Of a stretch of 42,541 bases of DNA, positions 9,586 to 18,295 are shown one piece after another; positions within the stretch are counted from its first letter, which is position 1; each line of letters begins with the position of its first letter. A program made the translations under genes and the position numbers. Source of the stretch: Verrucomicrobiales bacterium (GTDB lineage: Bacteria; Verrucomicrobiota; Verrucomicrobiia; Verrucomicrobiales; V1-33); contig CANHIJ010000024.1 of assembly GCA_947460575.1 (NCBI GenBank), positions 1-42,541 of the forward strand. Direction: 5' to 3'. The notes below the pieces were generated by a model. The model had not been told where the DNA came from. It was given only the letters and a program-made list of their open reading frames with translations, and searched no databases.

Positions 9586-10521
9586 TCATTTCCGGCGGCG
9601 GCGGCCCAAAAATTCCGCTAGGGCTTCGTGGTAGGGTTGCCGGGTGCTCACCGGCACATAGTCCGCATTAAGTTGCCCGCAGGCCGCCTCCAACTGCGCC
9701 ACGTGCTGCCGCACCCGCTCCAAATAGGCGCTGCGCACCGCGCGCGGGTCCACCTTGAGGCGAGCCGCCCCCCCCTCCAAGTCCTGGAACTCCTGGCTTC
9801 CCGCAAAGGGGAAGGTCAGTTCCTCCTCGGCCATGAGGTGGATCAGCACCAACTCGTGGTTGCGGTATTTAAAATGGTGAAAGGCCTTCACGATGTCCTC
9901 GGGGGCATCAAAGCAATCGCTGATGATCACCACCAAACCCCGCTGCGGGATCCGCTCCGCCACTTCGTGGAGCACGCCTCCCAGCCGCGTGTCTTTCCCT
10001 AACTTCGCTCGGTGGAGCGATTCTAACAGCAATCGCACCTGGCTGGGCCGACTCGCCGGCTTGATGAAATCCCGCACCCGGTCGTCAAAAGTCACTAGGC
10101 CCACGGCGTCCTGCTGCTTGACCATCAGGTAGCTGAGTCCGGCGGCGAGGTACTGGCCGTACGCGAATTTTGAAACCATCTGGCCCTCCACGGAAGAAGC
10201 GAGCGTCCCGCAGTACTTCATGGAGCCGGAGCAGTCTAACACCACCGTAGCCCGCAAATTGGTCTCCTCAACGTACTGCTTGATATAGTACTTGTCGGCC
10301 TTAGCGAAGACCCGCCAGTCGAGGTTTTTCAGATCGTCGCCCGGCATGTATTGGCGGTGCTCCGCAAAGACCACCGAAAAACCCTTGTTAGGGCTCGTGT
10401 GCCGCCCGCTGATCGGCCCCTGCTTTTTGGCCCGGGCCAAGAATTCCAGGCGCGCCACCATCCCGGCAGCCCCGCCGGGCAGGAGGCGCATGTAGTCCTG
10501 GGAGGGGAGAGGATCAGCCAT
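9586..10521 (-). CDS. DUF58 / VWA-like protein of MoxR cluster
   Basis: A 311-residue cytoplasmic protein with no signal peptide. The N-terminal half has the DUF58 signature (SGRHTSPNKGFSVVFAEHR, YMPGDDLKNLDWRVFAK) and then a VWA-type metal site in VVLDCSGSM (DxSGS complete). The rest follows the VWA fold with LVVIISDCFDAPEDI. The basic C terminus is RRRRK. DUF58 proteins are almost always encoded next to MoxR ATPases and are thought to act as adaptors that the ATPase works on. Here the gene sits 63 bases downstream of moxR and about 110 bases upstream of the BatA-like gene, all on the minus strand. The start ATG at 10521 has no Shine-Dalgarno sequence. Confidence 0.9.
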   Translation of the reverse strand: MADPLPSQDYMRLLPGGAAGMVARLEFLARAKKQGPISGRHTSPNKGFSVVFAEHRQYMPGDDLKNLDWRVFAKADKYYIKQYVEETNLRATVVLDCSGSMKYCGTLASSVEGQMVSKFAYGQYLAAGLSYLMVKQQDAVGLVTFDDRVRDFIKPASRPSQVRLLLESLHRAKLGKDTRLGGVLHEVAERIPQRGLVVIISDCFDAPEDIVKAFHHFKYRNHELVLIHLMAEEELTFPFAGSQEFQDLEGGAARLKVDPRAVRSAYLERVRQHVAQLEAACGQLNADYVPVSTRQPYHEALAEFLGRRRRK

Positions 10522-10584
10522 AGGGTGCGATGAAAAGGTGAAACCGCCGCGGCGGGGCCCGGCGGCACCGGCCCGCCCGCGGCC

Positions 10585-11625
10585 CTAGAGGTCAAGTTCG
10601 GCCTTGGGCTTGAAGTGGTCTAACAACATACGGACAATCTGGTCGCTCTTCACCCCCGCGGCCTCGGCGTTGAAGGTGGTCACGATGCGGTGGCGCAGCA
10701 CGGGGAGGGCGCAGTATTGGACGTCGGCGGTGGTGGCGTGATAGCGGCCTTGCAGAATCGCCCGGGCCTTGGCGGCCGTGATGAGGTAAATGCCCGCCCG
10801 GGGGCCTGCCCCCCAACCCACCATTTCCCTTACAAAATCGGGGGCCTCCGCCTCGCGCGGCCGCGAAGCCCGCACCAGGCTAGCGGCGTAGCTGACCACG
10901 TGGTCGGCCACAGGCACCCGGCGCACCACTTGCTGCAACTCCTGCACCGCCGCGGCGTCCAAGAGCTTGCGCACCGCGGGTTTGGCCGCGCCGGTGACCT
11001 GCCGGATGATCTGTTCTTCCTCGGCCGCGCTGGGATAGCCGACTTGAATATTGAACATGAAGCGGTCCAGCTGGGCCTCGGGCAAGGGAAAGGTGCCCTC
11101 TTGTTCAATGGGATTTTGCGTCGCCAACACAAAGAAGGGCTCCGGCAGCGGATAGGTCACCTCGCCCACCGTAACGTGGTGCTCCTGCATCGCTTCTAAC
11201 AAAGCTGCTTGAGTCTTGGGGGGAGTCCGATTTATTTCATCTGCCAGCACCATGTTTGAAAATAGCGGGCCGTGCACAAAGCGGAAAGAGCGCTTCCCGG
11301 TGGCCTGGTCTTCCTCCAAAATGTCGGTGCCGGTGATGTCCGCAGGCATCAAGTCAGGGGTGAACTGGATGCGCTTGAACCCCAGGTCGAGCACCTGGCT
11401 CAAGGTGGAAACCAGCAGCGTTTTGGCCAAGCCGGGCACCCCCTCGAGCAGCGCGTGGCTGCGGCAAAAGATCGCGATCAACATCTGCTCCACCACTTCG
11501 TGCTGCCCCACGATCACCCGCCCCAGCTCCTCCTTCATCCGCTGGTATATGGCGTTCAATTCCTGCACCTTGGCCCGGTCGTCGCGGGCGGCAGCAGGAG
11601 CGGCAGAGTCTGGGATTTCGCTCAT
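10585..11625 (-). CDS. MoxR-family AAA+ ATPase
   Basis: A 346-residue cytoplasmic ATPase of the MoxR family, thought to act as a chaperone for metal insertion or complex maturation together with VWA-domain proteins. Visible motifs: VIVGQHEVVEQML, Walker A GVPGLAKT, QFTPDLMPADITG, Walker B region VLADEINR, and ATQNPIEQEGTFPLPEAQLD with the following arginine (sensor region), then the lid domain. The start at 11625 (MSEIPDSAAP) is chosen because it places the conserved region about 30 residues in, as usual. The open frame upstream to 11877 crosses the hflX start and is Arg/Gly/Pro-rich with no family match. It is the first gene of the minus-strand cluster moxR, DUF58, BatA-like, giant VWA. Confidence 0.93.
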   Translation of the reverse strand: MSEIPDSAAPAAARDDRAKVQELNAIYQRMKEELGRVIVGQHEVVEQMLIAIFCRSHALLEGVPGLAKTLLVSTLSQVLDLGFKRIQFTPDLMPADITGTDILEEDQATGKRSFRFVHGPLFSNMVLADEINRTPPKTQAALLEAMQEHHVTVGEVTYPLPEPFFVLATQNPIEQEGTFPLPEAQLDRFMFNIQVGYPSAAEEEQIIRQVTGAAKPAVRKLLDAAAVQELQQVVRRVPVADHVVSYAASLVRASRPREAEAPDFVREMVGWGAGPRAGIYLITAAKARAILQGRYHATTADVQYCALPVLRHRIVTTFNAEAAGVKSDQIVRMLLDHFKPKAELDL

Positions 11626-11785
11626 GAAGAAAGACAAATAAGATCGGGGTCGGTTCACCCCTGCCCTCCCCACTTTACGGCTTCCCGGCAAGCGCATTGT
11701 CAGCCGCGCCTGCGGAAATCGCCTGGGCGGCCCCAGGAAATCCCCCGGGGCCAGGCCCAGGCGGCTCCCCGGGCCAAATCCTGCC
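11626..11785. promoter_or_regulatory. Divergent intergenic region between moxR and hflX
   Basis: This 160-bp spacer should hold the promoters of the moxR cluster (minus) and hflX (plus). On the minus strand ATCTTATTTGTC stands about ten bases before the moxR ATG and is the only AT-rich patch. No convincing -35 box or operator is visible. Confidence 0.3.
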
Positions 11786-13183
11786 ATGCCGATTGCCACG
11801 CCCGCTCCTCCGGTGCAGGGTACCGCCATGTTTGAAATCCGGGACAGACCCAAGGTCGTCGAAAAAGCCCTCCTCATCGGAGCCTACTTCGACCAGCGAG
11901 AGAAACAGGAAGCCGCCAGCCTCCTCGAGGAATTGGCGGAACTCGTCACCACCCTGGGCATCCCCATCGTGGAGCGCGTCCTGGTGCTCGTCCGCGACAG
12001 CAACCGCAAGTACCTCACCGGCGCCGGCAAAGCCGCGGAACTCATCGCCCTCGCCAAGGAGCGCGGCTGCGACGTCATCATCTTCGACAACCAACTCGCC
12101 CCCATGCAGCAGCGCGCTTGGGAAAAAGACGGCGGCATCACTGTGATCGACCGCGAGGAGGTCATCTTGGATATTTTTGCCATGCGCGCCCACACCTCGG
12201 AGGCCAAACTCCAAGTCGAACTCGCCCGGCAAAAGTACGCCCTGCCCCGCCTCGCCCGCATGTGGGGCCACCTCGACCGCCAGGGCGGCGGCGGCGGCTC
12301 GGGCAGCGCTGGAGCCGCTCGCGGCGAGGGCGAAAGCCAATTGGAAACCGACCGCCGCCTGGCGCGCGACCGCATTACCGCCCTCCAGCGCCAAATCAGC
12401 CAAGTCAAGCAGCAGCGCCTCACCCAGCGCAAGGAGCGCCAGCGCGTCCCCATTCCCGCGGCCGCCATCGTGGGCTACACCAACGCCGGAAAGTCCACCC
12501 TCCTCAACCTCATCACCGGTGCCACCGTCCTAGCCGAAGACAAGCTCTTCGCCACCCTCGACCCCACCACCCGCAAGGTCCAGCTCCCCGACGGCCAGCA
12601 GATGCTCCTCACCGACACCGTGGGCTTCATCCGCAACCTCCCCCACCGCCTCATCGAGTCCTTCAAGGCCACCCTGGAGGAGGCCGTGCTCGCCGACTTC
12701 CTCATTCACGTCGTCGACGCCAGCCAGGAGCGCGCCCTCCAATTCTATGAAACGACCATGGGCGTGCTCAAAGAACTCGGCGCCGACGAGAAAAAAATGC
12801 TCGTAGTCCTCAACAAGATCGACCTCGTTCCGCCTGCCCAGCGCCTCGCGATCGCCAAGAGCTTTGAAAATCCGGTGCTGGTCTCCCTCAAATCCGGCGA
12901 AGGCCTCTCCGCTCTCTTGGAGCGGCTCAGCGAGATGATGCTAGAGCGCACCCGCCGCATGAAGCTGCGCCTGCCCCAAGCTCATTTCGGGCTGATCAAC
13001 CTGATTCACCAGCAGGGCAAAATTCTGAGCCAAGACTACGACGAAAACGACGTCCTCCTGGACATCATTATTCCGCGGCGCTTCGACGCCCAGCTGGAGC
13101 CCCACCTGGACCCGCCCCTCCCGGCTCGCCTTCCAGAGGCCTGGGAAGCCCCCAGCCGCGCCGCCAAAGTGCCCGCCTCCTAG
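11786..13183 (+). CDS. hflX: Ribosome-associated GTPase HflX
   Basis: HflX binds GTP and the large ribosomal subunit and splits stalled or stress-inactivated ribosomes. The 465-residue product shows the family order: an N-terminal HflX domain with FDNQLAPMQQR and DREEVILDIFAMRAHT; a glycine-rich linker (QGGGGGSGSAG) followed by GESQLETDRR; a coiled-coil helix (QRQISQVKQQR); then the G domain with G1 GYTNAGKS (from residue 230), G3 DTVGFIRNLP and G4 NKID. The C-terminal domain follows. Two starts are possible: ATG at 11786 or ATG at 11828 (MFEIRDRPKVVE), the latter resembling the first residues of relatives. Neither has a good Shine-Dalgarno sequence. It is divergent from moxR and convergent with the sulfatase gene, 30 bases away. 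Confidence 0.95.
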   Translation: MPIATPAPPVQGTAMFEIRDRPKVVEKALLIGAYFDQREKQEAASLLEELAELVTTLGIPIVERVLVLVRDSNRKYLTGAGKAAELIALAKERGCDVIIFDNQLAPMQQRAWEKDGGITVIDREEVILDIFAMRAHTSEAKLQVELARQKYALPRLARMWGHLDRQGGGGGSGSAGAARGEGESQLETDRRLARDRITALQRQISQVKQQRLTQRKERQRVPIPAAAIVGYTNAGKSTLLNLITGATVLAEDKLFATLDPTTRKVQLPDGQQMLLTDTVGFIRNLPHRLIESFKATLEEAVLADFLIHVVDASQERALQFYETTMGVLKELGADEKKMLVVLNKIDLVPPAQRLAIAKSFENPVLVSLKSGEGLSALLERLSEMMLERTRRMKLRLPQAHFGLINLIHQQGKILSQDYDENDVLLDIIIPRRFDAQLEPHLDPPLPARLPEAWEAPSRAAKVPAS

Positions 13184-13213
13184 CCTCGGCGACGCTTCAG
13201 CGAGCGCTCCGCC

Positions 13214-14617
13214 TTATTTGGCGGGTTCCGCGGCCACGGGCGGCGGCGTCCAGGCCGCGGAGGCGGGGTTCGGCGAGGTCAGGGGGCAGGTGTCGCCGTA
13301 TTCCTGCTGGGCCTGGGCCAAGCGGGCGAGCATTTCGCCTACTTTGGGGGCCTGGTCAGCGGCGGCGGCGAGGTCCTTCATCTCGTGCGGATCCGCCGCC
13401 AAGTCGAACAACTGGCTGCGGTTGATCTTGGGATAGCGGATCAGCTTCCAGCGCTGGTCGCGGATGGAGCGCTGCACGTCGGTGTAGCAAGTAAAGGCAT
13501 AGGGGCGCACCTGCGCCGCCTTTCCCGCCAAAACCGGGGCCAAGCTCTTGCCGTCGATGCCCTGGGGCGCCGCCATTCCCAGCAAATCGCAAACCGTGGG
13601 GTAGAGGTCCATGAGGTAGGCAAAGGCCTCGCTGTGGCCCTGGGGAATGCCCGGCCCGGCGATGACCAGGGGCACTTGCATGCCGCCGTTTTCGTAGACG
13701 TTTTGTTTGCCCACGAGGCCCTGCTCTCCCAGGGAAAGCCCGTTGTCGCCCGCGATGATGATGATAGTGCGCTCGAACTCCCCGGCCTCCTTGAGGGCTT
13801 GGATGATGCGGCCCACGTGGGCGTCCCAGTAGCTGATGGAAGCGTAGTAGCGCGCCAATTTGGCGGTGAGATTTTCCCGGGTGCGCGGCCAGGGCACCGT
13901 GGCTTCATCGCGGATCACCATCTCCCCATTGTCAAAGGGATGCAGCGGCAAAAAATTCACCGGCAGGGCCAAATCCTGCGCCCGGTAGAGCGGATAGTAT
14001 TCTGGGGTGGCGAATTGGGGATCGTGGGGCTCATTGCTCGCCATGTGCAAAAAGAGGGGCGCTTGGCCGGCGCGCTCCTTGATAAAGGCGATAATGTTAT
14101 TAGCGTTGACCTCGGAGTTGTAGCCGTTGAGATTGACATCGAAAGGCTTGCAGAGGTCATTGGGGTTAGCGCCAAACTTGCCGCTGCGAATCGTGGCGTA
14201 GCCCGCCTCCTTCATGGCCTGCGGAAAGGTGGTGGTCTTCCCATTCCCGTACCCCAAGTTGTGAAACAGGTGACAGCCCGTGTAGAGCATAGTCCGGCTG
14301 GGCAGGCAGACCGACCCGATGTGCGCCCCGAAGGTATAAGCGTGGCGGAACACAAAGCCCCGCTCCACCACCTGGTCCAAATGGGGCGTCTTCAGCTGGG
14401 GATTTCCCAGGGCCCGGATGCCGTCGGGCCGCAGGTCGTCGGCCAACAAAAATAAAACGTTAGGCTTGCGCCGCGCCGCTGGGGCCTCCGCCGCGCCCGC
14501 CGCGCCCAGCCCGAGAGCCGCCACCAGCAGTCCGAGCGGCAAAGCAAAAACCCACCGCCGCCGCCGCGGGACCGCAGGCGAAAGCTCAGGGGAGAAGGCA
14601 GTAGGAGAAGTCGACAT
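13214..14617 (-). CDS. Secreted sulfatase (type I, formylglycine-dependent)
   Basis: A 467-residue exported arylsulfatase-type hydrolase, resembling the iduronate-2-sulfatase group. After a basic N terminus and hydrophobic segment (about 22-43) comes the metal site NVLFLLADDLRPD (D60, D61). The catalytic motif is CLPSR (C104 to R108), the C-x-P-S-R form converted to formylglycine by a sulfatase-modifying enzyme not encoded here. A second metal site is IAGDNGLSLGE, with the following GKQNVYE. Length fits the family. It would remove sulfate esters from a polysaccharide in the periplasm or outside the cell; the substrate cannot be told from sequence. It is followed, after 152 bases, by the dehydrogenase-cupredoxin gene upstream on the map (downstream in transcription it faces hflX). 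Confidence 0.9.
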   Translation of the reverse strand: MSTSPTAFSPELSPAVPRRRRWVFALPLGLLVAALGLGAAGAAEAPAARRKPNVLFLLADDLRPDGIRALGNPQLKTPHLDQVVERGFVFRHAYTFGAHIGSVCLPSRTMLYTGCHLFHNLGYGNGKTTTFPQAMKEAGYATIRSGKFGANPNDLCKPFDVNLNGYNSEVNANNIIAFIKERAGQAPLFLHMASNEPHDPQFATPEYYPLYRAQDLALPVNFLPLHPFDNGEMVIRDEATVPWPRTRENLTAKLARYYASISYWDAHVGRIIQALKEAGEFERTIIIIAGDNGLSLGEQGLVGKQNVYENGGMQVPLVIAGPGIPQGHSEAFAYLMDLYPTVCDLLGMAAPQGIDGKSLAPVLAGKAAQVRPYAFTCYTDVQRSIRDQRWKLIRYPKINRSQLFDLAADPHEMKDLAAAADQAPKVGEMLARLAQAQQEYGDTCPLTSPNPASAAWTPPPVAAEPAK

Positions 14618-14666
14618 GGCAAGAATGAGGTCGGACCACCCGCACCGCCGGATGGTCCCGATTTAT

Positions 14667-14675
14667 CCCTACAGA
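14667..14675 (-). promoter_or_regulatory. Possible -10 region of sulfatase gene
   Basis: On the minus strand GGATAAATC lies roughly 55 bases before the sulfatase ATG, in an otherwise GC-rich 152-bp spacer. GATAAAT resembles the AT-rich elements seen before other genes here. No -35 box is obvious, so this is a weak call. Confidence 0.2.
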
Positions 14676-14769
14676 ACCCCGCCGCGGTGCGAAAGGCTTA
14701 AATGGCCCCGCCGCGGCAGTATGGGCAACATCCAACGGGAGCCCCGCGCCGCGGCCCCGCCTGCCTTCC

Positions 14770-17700
14770 CTACTCTACGATCAAGTCCCCGCGCATGACC
14801 CGCCAGTGCCCCGGAAAGGTGCAGAGGTAGGGGTAGCGCCCCGGGACGCTCGGCGCGGTGAAGCTCAACTCGGCCTCGCGCTGCGGCTGCACCAGGGGCG
14901 TGCTGTGCAGGACGAGCTTTGCATCCGGGATGTATTGTTTCTCCAAGCCATCCGGCCGCGCCGCCATCTGATCGGCCAGAGCCCCCACCTCCTCCACCGC
15001 CCCCGGTTGCAGGATGAGCAGATTGTGCAGCATCAGATCGGGGTTTTCAAACCGCAGGCGCACTTTGGATCCCGCTTTGACCCGCAGTTCTCGCGGGGAA
15101 AATTGCAGTTGATTGGGCACGGCCTGAACGCGCAGGGCGTCGCCCCGCGCCGCTTGTTCCTGCGCCAAGCGGGCCGCGCATTCCTCCAGCTCCGCGGCCC
15201 CCGCCGCGGTGCGGACTCCCGGCAGCAACTGCCCCAGCGAGTCGTAACAATAAACCGCGGGCGGGGCGGCCCCAATTTTGCGAAAAGTGAGGTCTATGAC
15301 ATTGAGCCCCGGGCGCAGCCCCAGTTGAACTTGCTGCTCGTTGCTCCACATCGAATCCGAGGAAAGCAGGCGCACGCCGTTGACGCTGATATCCACATAG
15401 CCATGGCGCACCGCGAGCACCGCCGCCTGCGCGGCCTCTGCCACCAAAAAGGTGCGGTACCGCCCAGGGCCCGGGCCCTTCCCCGCGGGCGCCGCGCTGT
15501 CGTAGGCGCGCGGCTTTTCCTCCGCCCCCTGCCAAAGCCAGTGCCGCAGCTGCGTTTCCCCAGCTACTTCCAGGACCGGGACGCTGCGCCCCTTGGCCGA
15601 CTGCGTTCCAAACTCCAGGTCGGCCCACATCCGCTTCACATCGGCGCTGGCGGGCTGAAACCCTCCTAGCACTTGTTCCACCGCCGGATAGCGGGGCCGC
15701 AAGTGCGCCACGGCGTCGATTACTTCCATCTGCACCCGAGGGTGGTCGTCCGCCGCCCGCGGGCGCAGCAAATCCACCAAGTCAGGCAGGCGATCCGCCT
15801 GAAGCCGCAGCAACTGCACCGCCGCCGCCCGGTGCAAGGCCGACGCCCCCTGCAACAATTCTGCCAGCAGCGCCGGGCGCGTTTGCTCCAGCCCCTCGGC
15901 CACATAGAGCGCCTCCAGCGCCGCCTGGGCAAAGTCGCCCCCGCGCCGGTCCAGCGCCGCCGCCCACTGGTCCAAGGCCGACAGCACCGCCACCCCCCCG
16001 CGCCGCAATTCCATCCGCGCGTGGTGCCGCACTAAGTCCTGGGGATGCCGCAGCAACTCTAGCAATTCAGCAACAGAGGCCCCCTCGATGCGGGGAAATT
16101 CCCGCACCACCGGCTTGCCCGCGTGCACCACCCGCCAGATGCGCCCGTGCTCGTGGTCCCAGTGGGGATCGCGCATGGCGTGCTGGGCGTGCCCAATGAT
16201 GACGCTGCAGAAGTCAGAAATGTAGAGCGCCCCGTCGAGCCCAAAGGCGAGATCCGCCGGGCGGAAGGCCGCGTTCGGCGAGGAAACCACATCCAGCCGG
16301 TCCGAGCCCCGCGCCATGCCGTCGTCAAAATTAAACTTAGTTAGGGAAACCGCATAGCTCCCTAGCAATGAGGCCGAAGCCATGCCCTGCTGGTATTCGT
16401 CAGGAAAATTAGGGCTGGAGATGCTGGCCGCGGCCGAGCCCTTGCCATAGCTGACGGCCTGGGCGTAGGCGAAGGGGTGGTAGATCCCCAGCGGAGTCCA
16501 AGTGAGGGGCAGCGCATCCAACACGATGCCATCCCCATACATCTGAAATAGTTTGCCGGTGCGGTCATAGGTGATCTTCCAGGGATTGGGCGTCGTGCTT
16601 TGCCACTCGGTCTCCGCCCGGCCGCTGCGCGGATTTAGCCGATAGGTGGTGGCGTCAATCCCGCGCACGACGCCAAAGGGCGTCTCGAGCTGCGAGCGGT
16701 GAAACACCCCGTCGCAAAAGAGCACGTGCCCGATGGGGTCGGTGGCGATCATGCCGCCGTGGTGGGAATCGGTCACGTCGATGCCCCGAAAAAGCTCGCG
16801 GCGCTGGTCCGCCTTGCCGTCGCCATCGCGGTCCTGCATCAACCACAGCTTGGGCTGCTCCGAGACTAACACTCCGAATTCGGTAAAGGCCACCCCGTCG
16901 AGGGCGTCCAAGCCCTCGGCAAAGGTGGTGCAGCGGTCGGCCTTGCCGTCGTGATCGACGTCCTCTAGGACGATGATTTTATCTTGGGGCGGCAGGCCAG
17001 GCACGGTGTGCGGAAACGACGGCATGGTCACGGCCCACAGGCGGCCGCGCGCATCGAAGGCGATCTGCACCGGATTGCGCAGCTCGGGAAACTCCACCTC
17101 CGAGGCAAACAGGTTCACCGCATAGCCCTCAGCCACTTTGAATTCCGCCTGTTGCGCTAGGGGAGGTCGGATGATGCCGGTGTTGCCGCCGTCGTCCCGG
17201 CCCGCGATGGGAGGCAGGGGCGGCAGCCAAGGCGCCGCCACAAAGCGGCGGCCCGGATCGGCCGCCATCTGGTGGACTACCGCCTCCGCGGCCGCGATCA
17301 TTTGAAAGTAGCGCGGGATCTCCGCGGCATTTTCCTCCGGGCGCTTGCGCACCCCGTAGTAGAGGTCGGCATTTTTCGGGCGCACCACTTCGGCGACATA
17401 GTAGGCCTTGGCGGCCACCGCCCGAGCCACCTCCGGCACCCGCGCCGCATCCACCCGCGCCAGGGCTGCCTCGCCTACCAATGCTTGGGCAATGACCCGG
17501 GCCAGGGCGTGGTTGCCCGCCGCATTGAGGTGCAGCCCATTCTCCGTGAGGGGCTCGGCCTCCCGGGCATAAGCCGCTAGGCTGGCCGCAAAGAGGTCGA
17601 TCCACAACGCTCCGCGGGCCTGCGCCGCTTCCGCGAGGACGTCGCGGTATGCCGCTAGATCCCGGTTGCGCCCCGCCGCCTCTGGGCCCTGCCCTCCCGC

Positions 17701-18177
17701 TTCGACCGCGGTCGGGCCCAGGAGCACGAACCGGGCCCCCGGGTGGAGCCGCCCTAACTGGTCGAGGTGCGTCCCCAATTGCGCCTTAAAATCGGCGAGC
17801 CCCGCCGCTCCGGCAAAGGATTCGTTCATGCCATAGCCGAGCACGACACACTGCGCAGGCCACTTCTGGAGCAGGGCGCGGAGGTGTTCCTCATAGCCTT
17901 CCGGGCGGAGGCGGTGGCCCACCTCGTCCCCCGTCCAAGCTAGGCTCCGAAAATGCAGCTGCTTGCCGACCTCCGCCAACTGCACCAGGGCCTCCAGTTC
18001 CCCGTGCTCGCCGAGCCGCTCCACCAGGGAGTTGCCGTAAAACAGAACCGTGTCGCCCGACCGCAAAGCCACTTCCCCCCAGGCCAAGGGAGTTAGGGTA
18101 AGCACCAGCGCGGCGAGGCTCGCCTTCCAGGCGCGGGGCCCCGCGGCGGCCGTTGAGAATAGGGGTTGGAAAGACAT
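14770..18177 (-). CDS. SGNH domain - PVC-type dehydrogenase - HEAT - cupredoxin fusion protein
   Basis: A 1135-residue exported protein. After a signal peptide comes an SGNH hydrolase-like domain (about 35-235), with block I as FYGNSLVERL (Asn in place of the usual Asp) and a C-terminal block NGLHLNAAGN. From about 335 to 680 is the PVC-type membrane-bound dehydrogenase beta-propeller region (AEGYAVNLFASE, GRLWAVTMPSFPH, then two DxDxDGKAD calcium-type loops). HEAT-like repeats follow (about 690-810), then a beta-rich segment. The C terminus is a cupredoxin with a complete type 1 copper set: H1051, C1119, H1124 and M1128. No CxxCH haem motif is present, although relatives often end in cytochrome c. 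Likely role: periplasmic oxidation of a sugar-type substrate with copper as electron relay (inference). Confidence 0.85.
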   Translation of the reverse strand: MSFQPLFSTAAAGPRAWKASLAALVLTLTPLAWGEVALRSGDTVLFYGNSLVERLGEHGELEALVQLAEVGKQLHFRSLAWTGDEVGHRLRPEGYEEHLRALLQKWPAQCVVLGYGMNESFAGAAGLADFKAQLGTHLDQLGRLHPGARFVLLGPTAVEAGGQGPEAAGRNRDLAAYRDVLAEAAQARGALWIDLFAASLAAYAREAEPLTENGLHLNAAGNHALARVIAQALVGEAALARVDAARVPEVARAVAAKAYYVAEVVRPKNADLYYGVRKRPEENAAEIPRYFQMIAAAEAVVHQMAADPGRRFVAAPWLPPLPPIAGRDDGGNTGIIRPPLAQQAEFKVAEGYAVNLFASEVEFPELRNPVQIAFDARGRLWAVTMPSFPHTVPGLPPQDKIIVLEDVDHDGKADRCTTFAEGLDALDGVAFTEFGVLVSEQPKLWLMQDRDGDGKADQRRELFRGIDVTDSHHGGMIATDPIGHVLFCDGVFHRSQLETPFGVVRGIDATTYRLNPRSGRAETEWQSTTPNPWKITYDRTGKLFQMYGDGIVLDALPLTWTPLGIYHPFAYAQAVSYGKGSAAASISSPNFPDEYQQGMASASLLGSYAVSLTKFNFDDGMARGSDRLDVVSSPNAAFRPADLAFGLDGALYISDFCSVIIGHAQHAMRDPHWDHEHGRIWRVVHAGKPVVREFPRIEGASVAELLELLRHPQDLVRHHARMELRRGGVAVLSALDQWAAALDRRGGDFAQAALEALYVAEGLEQTRPALLAELLQGASALHRAAAVQLLRLQADRLPDLVDLLRPRAADDHPRVQMEVIDAVAHLRPRYPAVEQVLGGFQPASADVKRMWADLEFGTQSAKGRSVPVLEVAGETQLRHWLWQGAEEKPRAYDSAAPAGKGPGPGRYRTFLVAEAAQAAVLAVRHGYVDISVNGVRLLSSDSMWSNEQQVQLGLRPGLNVIDLTFRKIGAAPPAVYCYDSLGQLLPGVRTAAGAAELEECAARLAQEQAARGDALRVQAVPNQLQFSPRELRVKAGSKVRLRFENPDLMLHNLLILQPGAVEEVGALADQMAARPDGLEKQYIPDAKLVLHSTPLVQPQREAELSFTAPSVPGRYPYLCTFPGHWRVMRGDLIVE

Positions 18178-18295
18178 GGCTTACGCATACGCAGCCGGGC
18201 GCGCCAAGTTTTCCACCGGAAAAAACCGCCCATCCCGCCGCAGCTCCCGCCTCGGCCCGCCCCTGGGTCGCGGCAGGCCCAGCCGAGCGCCCCGG

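Noticed and set aside
11626..11877. 84-codon N-terminal extension of the MoxR ATPase
   Set aside because: Arg/Gly/Pro-rich, overlaps the hflX start on the other strand and matches nothing in the family.
13203..13223. CCGCC-TTATTT-GGCGG hairpin between hflX and the sulfatase gene
   Set aside because: Only five base pairs and no U-run on either strand, so terminator function is not supported.
13385..14455. 356-codon plus-strand open frame opposite the sulfatase
   Set aside because: It is the antisense of a well-supported sulfatase gene; such long antisense frames are expected at this GC content.
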